In this document: positions 7,999 through 14,684 of the stretch, piece by piece
Layout of the letters: each line of letters opens with the position of its first letter
Position numbering within the stretch: position 1 is the stretch's first letter
From: a virus
DNA length: 40,079 nucleotides
IMG/VR virus record: IMGVR_UViG_3300032157_000029
Location: 1-40,079 of that record
Strand: one strand, 5' to 3'
Program-made: the position numbers and the translations under genes
Notes under the pieces: model-generated
Told to the model about the DNA's origin: nothing
Database searches by the model: none
What the model saw: only the letters and a program-made list of their open reading frames with translations

Positions 7999-9458
7999 CG
8001 CGGGCCGCCCCGTGCAGCGCCGATGTGGTCAACGCCCTTGGCGAATGTCCAAGTCGCCGACGCCGGGATGACGCGCCGGAAGCCGATGTTGAGGCCCCTG
8101 CCACGCAACGGCACACGGCCAGAGGCGACTTTGGCAACGCCGGTCACGTCAAAATCAGTGGTATCGGAAAGCTGGTCCTTAACCCCAAGGTGAGTAGTGC
8201 CCGCCGTGGCATCGTCTATAGGCGTCGCCCAGTTGATGAGCGTTGAGAACGGCCCATTGCCGACCGATGTTTCAAGCGTTGCGGCAAGGTTGGCCCCGCC
8301 AAAGGACGCATATTTGAGATCGGAGTTAATCATCCCGAATACGGGCTGACCGCCCTGCAGCAGACGGCTATCCCACGTCTCGACGGCATCGTCCCAAGTG
8401 CCATCGTAGGTGTCCCATGTCACGCCGGGATCGGCGACATAGGCCAGGTAAGCCGAATTGATGGTCAGCGTAAACCAGCGCTTCCACTGCCAGTTATAGC
8501 CGATGATGTCGCCATAAACGGACGCGCTGACGTAGTTGTCGCCCTTGTAGCGCCACAGCACATTCTTACGGAACAGGTCGATGGTGCCCTGTGTCAGGGA
8601 CATATCGCTTTGATCGACCTTCGCCAGAAACCACTGGTCAATGGCACCAGCACCGATCTGCCCGAGTCCCTCCTTGCTCGAAAACGCGCGCCAGCCGTCC
8701 GTTGACTGCCAAAACACCATTCCATCAAAGGCAACGCAGGACTTGGCACCAGTAGAGCCAAATTCCTCGAGGATCGACATGAGGCCCCACTGCGCCCCGC
8801 CGCCGGCATTGCCCACAGGCAACAGCTTGGCCGAGCGCTGCTGAAGGATCAGGGCCGAGTTATCTGAAATACGTCCGCCCCAGATGAGAGCGCCGCCGCC
8901 CTCAATAGATTGGTAGTCTGTGCCCGCGCCGGTCCATGCCGTGTGGACACCCATTTTGGATGAGCGGATGAGCCTGTTGTTCCGCGCCCCAGTGCTATCA
9001 AGGCAGTCGAGCCCGAACAGGATGTTGCCACACTCGAATATCCATCGAGGAGAACCCGCGGAAGCTATCGCAACCGCGGCTCCGGCACTTTCGATGTCAT
9101 AGGCGCGCAAGCCCTGTGTTGTGTTCGTGTAGAGCAGCTTGGTTCCGAACCGGCAGAACGACCAGTCGTCGCCCTGCGTCAGCAAAAGCCCGGTATCGAT
9201 CGCCGTCCAGGTGTCGTCCGATTCCTTCATGTAAATGGCGTCTTCGGTGCCCGCGAACACGAGCCATGAGCCGTCCGCTTTTTGCAGCGAGATGATGCCA
9301 CGCGGAGCGCCGGGCAGCGCGGTAGCCGTCGAGCTAACCGAGGGGCCGGGAAACGGTGCGTAGCCCATTTGCAGGGGCAACACGCCATCGGCAACCATCA
9401 TCACGCCGGGCGTGTCCGATCCTGCGTCGGGGGCGAGCGGGCCAAAGGGGACTTGCAT
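7995..9458 (-). CDS. Tail hub/nozzle-like protein
   Basis: A 487-residue protein dominated by short beta strands with repeated Trp, Gly and Asp positions, the pattern of a beta-propeller or stacked beta sheet (for example DGSWLVFAGTEDAIYM near 62 and DGMVFWQSTDGWRAFSS near 244). Together with its place directly after the adaptor gene it fits the nozzle or packaged-DNA stabilisation component of short-tailed phages. I recognise the layout, not a specific family. Its ATG overlaps the stop of an 8-codon reading frame as TGATG; that frame is part of a relay of two tiny frames linking it to the adaptor gene. Confidence 0.7.
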   Translation of the reverse strand: MQVPFGPLAPDAGSDTPGVMMVADGVLPLQMGYAPFPGPSVSSTATALPGAPRGIISLQKADGSWLVFAGTEDAIYMKESDDTWTAIDTGLLLTQGDDWSFCRFGTKLLYTNTTQGLRAYDIESAGAAVAIASAGSPRWIFECGNILFGLDCLDSTGARNNRLIRSSKMGVHTAWTGAGTDYQSIEGGGALIWGGRISDNSALILQQRSAKLLPVGNAGGGAQWGLMSILEEFGSTGAKSCVAFDGMVFWQSTDGWRAFSSKEGLGQIGAGAIDQWFLAKVDQSDMSLTQGTIDLFRKNVLWRYKGDNYVSASVYGDIIGYNWQWKRWFTLTINSAYLAYVADPGVTWDTYDGTWDDAVETWDSRLLQGGQPVFGMINSDLKYASFGGANLAATLETSVGNGPFSTLINWATPIDDATAGTTHLGVKDQLSDTTDFDVTGVAKVASGRVPLRGRGLNIGFRRVIPASATWTFAKGVDHIGAARGGPR

Positions 9459-9484
9459 CAGGGCAGCGCCATTTCAAACGTCAT
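9458..9484 (-). CDS. 8-residue micro-frame coupled to the tail hub gene
   Basis: ATG at 9484 encodes MTFEMALP and stops at a TGA whose last base is the start of the tail hub ATG (TGATG). Its own ATG overlaps the stop of the preceding 11-residue frame (ATGA). A product need not be functional; the likely value is to carry terminating ribosomes to the next gene. It could also be chance. Confidence 0.3.
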   Translation of the reverse strand: MTFEMALP

Positions 9485-9516
9485 TTCGGCGTTACCCAAG
9501 GGCCAACGGCGTACAT
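9481..9516 (-). CDS. 11-residue micro-frame coupled to the adaptor gene
   Basis: ATG at 9516 encodes MYAVGPWVTPK and ends at TGA 9481. The ATG overlaps the stop of the adaptor gene as TGATG, and its stop overlaps the start of the 8-residue frame as ATGA. Together the two frames tile the 57-bp gap between adaptor and hub with no untranslated base. Confidence 0.3.
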   Translation of the reverse strand: MYAVGPWVTPK

Positions 9517-10121
9517 CAGGGAGTAACGCCCGGAATTTGCACAGCCGCTCGGCCATGCTGGGCAACCATCGACTGAATACCTAAATCGTTGAGGACGCGA
9601 AGCGCCTCACCACGCAGGGTTGATGCCTCCGCGAAGTTCTTCTCCCATGCCGCCGCGTAGCTTTGGCACATGCTGAGATAAGCCTGCGGGGCATTGGCAA
9701 TGAGCCAGTTTGTCGTGTTACCCGAACTGAGACCGGTTAGGTTCGCTTCATAGTCGAGCGTCAGGTTGCCGGTGTAGGTCGACGCCGTTTGGATAGTTGA
9801 TCCCGTAACAGCAAAGATCGTCGGGATGCCGCTGGTATCCCATACTCGCTTAGCCCTTACCGCCGCCATCGATGCTTCATCGAGTGCGCCATAGGTCGCA
9901 TGCACAAGCCCCGTGGGGCGGATGAAGCCGCTGGGCTGTGCCGCGGAACCGGATGTGAAGGCCAGCGACGTGGCGGCCGTCTCCCGCGCATAATGCGGGC
10001 CGAGGTAAAGCCGAAAGTCGGCCTCGGCTAGACCGATGATCTGGTCTTCGTCAAAGTCGGAACGCTCCGACCAGTCCTGCATGGCGGAAACCAGCGTTGC
10101 ATATGTGGTGATCTGCGCCAC
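9516..10121 (-). CDS. Head-tail adaptor protein (SU10-type)
   Basis: A 201-residue protein starting with GTG directly after the TAA of the 105-aa gene. The N-terminal helical part (about 1-45) with WSERSDFDEDQIIGLAEADF, and the helical C-terminal part with a NAPQAYLSMCQSYAA element near 145, match the adaptor family typified by phage SU10, which forms a ring between portal and tail. The middle is a small beta region. It is followed by the tail hub gene, as expected. Confidence 0.75.
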   Translation of the reverse strand: MAQITTYATLVSAMQDWSERSDFDEDQIIGLAEADFRLYLGPHYARETAATSLAFTSGSAAQPSGFIRPTGLVHATYGALDEASMAAVRAKRVWDTSGIPTIFAVTGSTIQTASTYTGNLTLDYEANLTGLSSGNTTNWLIANAPQAYLSMCQSYAAAWEKNFAEASTLRGEALRVLNDLGIQSMVAQHGRAAVQIPGVTP

Positions 10122-10439
10122 TTACACCCTCCCCCTGCTGGTTCGGAACTTCGCGTTATCGCTGTCGTTCATCCACTTGCTCAGGAACCTGTCGTCCTGC
10201 ATCTGCACCGCGGTATCGAGGCCGGTCTGCTCAAGGATGTTGGTGGGCACCGATGCAATGCGGTTCCAGTCGCCGAAGCGCTTGCCATGCGTAGCCTTCT
10301 CAGCTTCGGCATTGGCTTCGATCAGACTGTCGATCGGCATTTCGACGCGCCACAGCGTCTTGCCTGGAGGCCCCTCATCAAGGGACATCCATATCTTCCG
10401 GCCCGTGTCAGGGTCGGTGTCGAACAGCACCCAGCTCAT
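10122..10439 (-). CDS. Conserved-type small phage protein of unknown function
   Basis: A 105-residue protein. The C-terminus carries the element LSKWMNDSDNAKFRTSRGRV, a Trp/Asn-Asp-Ser-Asp-Asn and Arg-rich ending that I know from unnamed proteins encoded between capsid and tail genes of many phages. The N-terminal part contains a small beta element around Trp-Met-Ser. It is coupled to its upstream neighbour (ATGA). The function is not known. Confidence 0.65.
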   Translation of the reverse strand: MSWVLFDTDPDTGRKIWMSLDEGPPGKTLWRVEMPIDSLIEANAEAEKATHGKRFGDWNRIASVPTNILEQTGLDTAVQMQDDRFLSKWMNDSDNAKFRTSRGRV

Positions 10440-10747
10440 TCGGCTTTGAGCGGGTCCGTGCGACCGGCAACGCCCTTTTCGATAAGGCGCATGGCGGTGT
10501 CGATGTCGACGCTCAGCACTTCCGGCGGATCGTGACGTTCCTCGCCGATCCAGTGCGATCGCTTGAGAACCACTTTCACCGAAGCAACAGAGCCGCCCTT
10601 CTTGCCGTCGCCGTCATGGTCGAGCGGATCGTGGGCAACGTCTTCCGCCAGCTTGGCAGTCAACTGGGCTTCGTCCCAGCCGTGGAAAGGCTTCTTGCCG
10701 AACTTGTCGGAATACTGCTCGCGCAGCGCAACGAGTGCTTCGCTCAT
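10436..10747 (-). CDS. Small virion-operon protein, unknown function
   Basis: A 103-residue protein. The first 30 residues form a helix ending in FGKKPFHGWDEAQL, which resembles a short head-linked domain common in phages (a Gly-Lys-Lys-Pro-Phe-His-Gly-Trp core). A segment about 40-53 (DPLDHDGDGKKGG) is Asp- and Gly-rich and could bind a metal ion. The C-terminal half is mixed alpha/beta. It may be a small head protein; no assignment is certain. Confidence 0.6.
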   Translation of the reverse strand: MSEALVALREQYSDKFGKKPFHGWDEAQLTAKLAEDVAHDPLDHDGDGKKGGSVASVKVVLKRSHWIGEERHDPPEVLSVDIDTAMRLIEKGVAGRTDPLKAE

Positions 10748-10768
10748 GTCGTCATCCTTGTGTGGGGA

Positions 10769-10792
10769 GGGCGCGATCCGAAGGCCGCGCCC
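10769..10792 (-). terminator. GC hairpin between virion genes, possible terminator or processing site
   Basis: A 7-bp perfect stem (GGGCGCG / CGCGCCC) with a 10-base loop in the 56-bp gap between the 103-aa gene and the 190-aa decoration-like gene. No T tract follows on the leftward strand, so it may be an RNA stability or partial-termination element. Confidence 0.3.
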
Positions 10793-10803
10793 ATTGCTGT
10801 TGA

Positions 10804-11376
10804 TTAGGTGGTGGAAGTGGTCACTGCACCGTCAGCGCGGGTCTGGCCGAGCAGGTACCATTTGGTGCCGTCGCAATAGACATCAACGAAGTCGCCGGGC
10901 AGGGCCACGTTGGCGACGAAGTTGAACGTATCCGCATCATCATCGGACGGGCCGTCTTCGGTCGTATCGGTTTCAAGCTCGTTGACCGACACCACCATGA
11001 TGTTGGCGGTTGGCGTGTTGATGATGTAGGCGGTCGTCGGAGCGGTTTTGACGATGAACTTGTAGCGCAGGCCAATGGCCGGGGCCGGGAGCGTTGTGGT
11101 GAAGCCGGCAGCCAGATCGAGAAAGAAGGTCTTGCCGGACTCGGCCGCAGAGACGGCTTTGGTCGTGATCACGACCTCGGCCATGCCGGTGCCACCGAGA
11201 ATGTTGCCTACGGTGGAGTATTTCGGCGCGTAACTGTCGGAGGCGTCGAGCGTCACGATCACGTCGTCACTGGCAACCGCCGCATTGGCGTCGGCAACGT
11301 TGGTAACATCATACTGAAGACGATGAAGCAGGCGGCTACGGTTGACCGTGCCGGATTGTCCTTCGGAAAGGGCCAT
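10804..11376 (-). CDS. Decoration-like capsid protein, long paralogue
   Basis: A 190-residue protein. Residues about 65-190 are clearly related to the whole 133-aa protein encoded just upstream; both share VSVNELETDTTEDGPSDD followed by a similar Asn-Val-Ala-Leu region, a Cys-Asp-Gly-x-x-Trp-Tyr strand and an Ala-Asp-Gly-Ala ending. It has an extra N-terminal segment of about 65 residues. Position just after the capsid gene and beta-rich sequence suggest a capsid surface (decoration or stabilising) protein. The function is inferred from context. Confidence 0.6.
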   Translation of the reverse strand: MALSEGQSGTVNRSRLLHRLQYDVTNVADANAAVASDDVIVTLDASDSYAPKYSTVGNILGGTGMAEVVITTKAVSAAESGKTFFLDLAAGFTTTLPAPAIGLRYKFIVKTAPTTAYIINTPTANIMVVSVNELETDTTEDGPSDDDADTFNFVANVALPGDFVDVYCDGTKWYLLGQTRADGAVTTSTT

Positions 11377-11430
11377 TTCGATATTCCTTCGTGTTGGGGT
11401 TGGGCCGGGAGCGCCCGTGTGAAATGGTTA

Positions 11431-11452
11431 GGGCGGAGCCAAAGCCCCGCCC
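11431..11452 (-). terminator. GC hairpin between the paralogous genes
   Basis: A 9-bp stem with one mismatch (GGGCGGAGC / GCCCCGCCC) and a 4-base loop in the 99-bp gap between the two decoration-like genes. On the leftward transcript no U run follows directly. It resembles the hairpin at 10769-10792 and may tune the expression of genes after the capsid, or protect mRNA ends. Confidence 0.35.
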
Positions 11453-11475
11453 CCTCGCGCACTCAATGGAGTGCT

Positions 11476-11877
11476 TTAGGTCGTACCGCTCGTGATCGCG
11501 CCATCGGCCACAACCTGGCCAATTGCGTACCAGAAGGAGCCGTCGCACTCCCAGGTCAGGGAGTCGCCCTTCAGAGCCACGTTGGCCTTGAAGGTGACGA
11601 CATCGGCGTTGTCATCGCTGGGACCGTCCTCGGTGGTGTCCGTCTCAAGCTCGTTGACGCTGACGACGATCACGTCAGCCCCGCCGGAACTCGAAATGGT
11701 GCAGTCCGAGGTCGGAGCCGTACCGATGATGGTCTTGAACCTCATCCCCGCAGTCAACGCAGGCAGGGTGATCGCAATGCCGCCGGCACGGTTCAACATG
11801 AACGTGGTGTCGTGATGGCCCTTGCGAATCTGGAAGGTTGCCGTGGTGATGGAGATCGGTTTGGTCATTGCTGCCAT
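11476..11877 (-). CDS. Decoration-like capsid protein, short paralogue
   Basis: A 133-residue, beta-rich protein coded 11 bp after the major capsid gene. From about residue 30 it aligns with the C-terminal two thirds of the 190-aa protein encoded next; the stretch VSVNELETDTTEDGPSDD is identical in both. This suggests gene duplication. Location and composition suit a capsid decoration protein. An enzymatic role is not supported by any motif. Confidence 0.65.
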   Translation of the reverse strand: MAAMTKPISITTATFQIRKGHHDTTFMLNRAGGIAITLPALTAGMRFKTIIGTAPTSDCTISSSGGADVIVVSVNELETDTTEDGPSDDNADVVTFKANVALKGDSLTWECDGSFWYAIGQVVADGAITSGTT

Positions 11878-11888
11878 TTTCGCTCTCC

Positions 11889-12869
11889 TTACGTGCTGGC
11901 CGTGAGGCCGAAGATGTCAGCCACGACGCCGAGACCGGCTTCGTTCATGACCTTCAAGCAGCCTTCACCGAGGATGACGCCCTTTTCCGAGTCGCCGGTC
12001 TTGGAGGTTTCCGCTTCCTGGATCGGACGCAGAGAACCCCATTTGACGAGATCGGGATCGAGCAGATAGGCGCGGCGCGCAGTAGCGGCAGCGCCGCCCA
12101 TGACGCGGTTGGCCTTCACCGTCACCTTGCCGAACGGGCCTTCGTAGATGTCGGCATCGCCAACAATCGTGTTCTTGCCCGAGGTCGAGGCCGCGTAGCG
12201 GAACGCCGCCACATTGGCATCGGACATGAACGTCACGAAGACCGACTTCACGTAAGGCGAGACAACGAGGTCCGACACATTCCCGCCATTGGTGTAGCAG
12301 GACTGCATAACGGTATCGAGCAGCGCCTTGGTGAAGGTGCGGAGGGTGCCGGTCGTTTCGGCAACGGTATCGCCCGACGAGAAGCCGCCGTTCGAACCCG
12401 AGTTGCGCGACACGTTCGTGGTGAGCCACGACGGCAGGCCGCCCATGAACCGCGGATCGGTGTTGACCGATGCGGTGTTGGTGACGATGGCAAGTTCGAT
12501 GTCCTTGCGGACATTGATGCCGGCCTTCATCTTGGCCTTGGCGGCCTTTTCCTGATTGCCCGCGTTGTCCACTGCCTGCTGGGTGCCGGAGTAGATCCAG
12601 GAGTCGCGGAAAATCTGGGTGCGGCCACCGAGACGAGTCGGGGCAACCTGAGTTTCGAAGTCGAATTCGCCGCCTTCGAGTTGTGCGTTTTCAGCCGGTG
12701 AGCGGAGGCTCTCGATTTCCCACTCGGGGTGTTTCGAAGAGAGCTTTTCTTTGCCCGCCATGCTGTAGATCGGCGTGTCCGTGGGGGTGATCATCGACAC
12801 GATGTTGTCGAGTTCCTCACGGTTGCCGATCGCTGCCGTGGTCAACACGGTTCCAGCGAGAACAGCCAT
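11889..12869 (-). CDS. Major capsid protein (SU10-type)
   Basis: A 326-residue protein. The N-terminal AIGNREELDNIVSMITPTDT and the following Pro-Glu-Trp-Glu element are characteristic of the SU10-type major capsid family (HK97 fold). The middle has a long helix (about 110-140, the spine helix region), and the C-terminal half has the strands of the A-domain. It lies downstream of a scaffold-like gene and upstream of decoration-like genes, the usual order. It starts 9 bp after the scaffold stop. Confidence 0.9.
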   Translation of the reverse strand: MAVLAGTVLTTAAIGNREELDNIVSMITPTDTPIYSMAGKEKLSSKHPEWEIESLRSPAENAQLEGGEFDFETQVAPTRLGGRTQIFRDSWIYSGTQQAVDNAGNQEKAAKAKMKAGINVRKDIELAIVTNTASVNTDPRFMGGLPSWLTTNVSRNSGSNGGFSSGDTVAETTGTLRTFTKALLDTVMQSCYTNGGNVSDLVVSPYVKSVFVTFMSDANVAAFRYAASTSGKNTIVGDADIYEGPFGKVTVKANRVMGGAAATARRAYLLDPDLVKWGSLRPIQEAETSKTGDSEKGVILGEGCLKVMNEAGLGVVADIFGLTAST

Positions 12870-12878
12870 TGGTCAGTC

Positions 12879-13913
12879 CTATCGTTTTTGGGTTGCGAGA
12901 TAGGCGTTCACGGCGTCATCGAGACGGCCGGATTGCCCGAGCTTGGTGAGTGCATCGCTTGTCGAGCGTGCCCGCGCTTCGGAAGGGTTCAGTCGCTTGC
13001 CGCCCTTGGTAACGGGCGGGCGTCCTTCAACCTTCTTCTGCATGCCGGCTTTGCTCGCCTGCAACTCGCGCCACTTGATCGCGTCCCTCATGACGAGAAC
13101 GCTACGGTGGTCATTGGGGAGCGCGCTTCGCAGCTCGTCCTCAGTGTAACCGTATGTCCTGCCGTGGCTCATGAGCTTGGCTCCGAAGGCCTTACCTTTG
13201 GCCTCGTCTTTCAGCTCAGGTGCCTTTTCCAGAAGCGTCGCCCATTCGCGCTTGGCAAGTTCCACTCGGAACGTCTCTGCCTCTGCCGTGCGGGTCTTGT
13301 GAACCTGCTGCTGCATTTGCTGGAGATAGCCGATGTGCTGCTGCCACTGCTCGAACTGCGCCTTCTGTTGGTTGTAGCCAACAATGTCGAAGGTGGGCGA
13401 GTTGACATCGAGCATGCGGATGTCGGGCGGTGCCTGTGGCACAATGGACGTGATCAGGCCGGTGAGATACTCGGCCTGTTGCGTGAGTTCAGCTTCGCGT
13501 TGCTGAATGCGCTGGGACTGGCTTTCGACGGAGCGTTTCTGCTCCGCGACTTCCTGGGTCTTCTGCGTATAATCCGCGTTCCTCAGACTGCCAGATTTGA
13601 GTTCGGCAACGGTGCTGAACGTTCCGTCCAGCAGGCGCACTCGGGCATTGTCTGCCACGAAGCGGCCCTGTTCGGACTCGGGTTCGTCGTCGCCGTCCTC
13701 GGCTTGGTCTTCGGCCTCGGTTTCACCTTCGCCTTCTTCGCCTTCACCCTCATCGGATGCCTGCAAATCGTCGTCGGTCGTGTCGCCTTCCGTCTCGGCT
13801 TCGGACTCGGCTTGGTCGGTTTCGACTGCCGGTGTCGTGGCCTTGATGTAAGCGTTAGTCGCCTCGTCAATAGACAGGCTTTCGCTACCCGCTGGGGTAT
13901 CGGTATCAGGCAT
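12879..13913 (-). CDS. Capsid scaffold-like protein
   Basis: A 344-residue protein. Residues about 30-85 are extremely acidic (runs of Glu, Asp and Gly). About 105-215 is a long Gln-, Glu- and Arg-rich helix, likely a coiled coil, and the last 40 residues are basic. An acidic, helical, dimerising protein with a basic tail directly upstream of the capsid gene is the standard arrangement for a scaffold that guides shell assembly. No protease domain is visible, so the scaffold may be released intact. The assignment rests on composition and position. Confidence 0.75.
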   Translation of the reverse strand: MPDTDTPAGSESLSIDEATNAYIKATTPAVETDQAESEAETEGDTTDDDLQASDEGEGEEGEGETEAEDQAEDGDDEPESEQGRFVADNARVRLLDGTFSTVAELKSGSLRNADYTQKTQEVAEQKRSVESQSQRIQQREAELTQQAEYLTGLITSIVPQAPPDIRMLDVNSPTFDIVGYNQQKAQFEQWQQHIGYLQQMQQQVHKTRTAEAETFRVELAKREWATLLEKAPELKDEAKGKAFGAKLMSHGRTYGYTEDELRSALPNDHRSVLVMRDAIKWRELQASKAGMQKKVEGRPPVTKGGKRLNPSEARARSTSDALTKLGQSGRLDDAVNAYLATQKR

Positions 13914-13966
13914 GATTGACTCTTTAGGTTTGCCAGTCCGTTTCCGGGGTGCTGGCGGTTAGAGGA

Positions 13967-14215
13967 TCAAGCGATCCCCGGCGGACCCTTCGGCTTCCCC
14001 GCGCGAATGAACGCTTCGAGGTCCGAACGGATTTCATCGACCACGGCCACAATGGCCTGAGCGGCGTAGAAGCCCTGCTCATCCGAACGTGGCACGATCG
14101 CTAGTTTTTCGAGGGCACGGCCGCGCTGCCCATCGAGCGCAGCCTGAAACGCCTCGTTGTCTTGGAGACTTTGGGCGAGAGCAGAAAGTTGGTCTGGCGT
14201 CATAGCGCCTGACAC
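13967..14215 (-). CDS. Small helical virion-operon protein
   Basis: An 82-residue helical protein with a conserved-looking Tyr-Ala-Ala-Gln-Ala-Ile-Val-Ala-Val-Val helix near 50-60 and a Gly-Pro-Pro-Gly C-terminus. Its start overlaps the end of the 158-aa gene by 16 bp. It could be an assembly factor; I do not recognise a named family. A 53-bp gap separates it from the scaffold start. Confidence 0.55.
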   Translation of the reverse strand: MSGAMTPDQLSALAQSLQDNEAFQAALDGQRGRALEKLAIVPRSDEQGFYAAQAIVAVVDEIRSDLEAFIRAGKPKGPPGIA

Positions 14216-14676
14216 TGGATCGTGACGGTGTGGGCTACGGCTTCAGCGGTGAGCGTTGTCACGTTGACGAGGTAGCCGAAGACCGAAGTGCCGAGCAGCT
14301 TGATCTGTTTGCCGAGGTTCGGCATGTCGATGTAGAGCGTTGCGCCCATATCCACGAGCTGCGAGATGTCGACGTAGCCGAGATAGGACGCACGGTCGCC
14401 GGTCGGAACGTCAAAGGCCGCATCGTCGGCAATGGCCGAAGGCGGCGTGACGTTGTAGAGGTGCAACCGCCAGACCGAAGTGACGTTCGTTCCCGTCGCC
14501 TGCGTGAATGTCACGGACGTGATCTTGAGATGCGAGCCGGCCGCCGGCGGGGCACCGAAACGATCGAGCAGCTTGAATTCCTGCGCTGCGCCGAAACAGT
14601 CGCCACCTGCATGCGATGTAGCGGCAGGGGTAAACGTCGCACTCGCACTGAAAAGCTGAGACGTGTAGTTTGCCAT
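14200..14676 (-). CDS. Beta-rich head-region protein
   Basis: A 158-residue protein with a beta-sandwich pattern: many Val, Thr and Ile strands, Gly turns and few charged residues. It lies between portal and scaffold genes, where several phages encode a head decoration or stabilising protein. There is no enzyme motif. It begins 8 bp after the portal stop. Confidence 0.6.
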   Translation of the reverse strand: MANYTSQLFSASATFTPAATSHAGGDCFGAAQEFKLLDRFGAPPAAGSHLKITSVTFTQATGTNVTSVWRLHLYNVTPPSAIADDAAFDVPTGDRASYLGYVDISQLVDMGATLYIDMPNLGKQIKLLGTSVFGYLVNVTTLTAEAVAHTVTIQCQAL

Positions 14677-14684
14677 GTCGGCTC

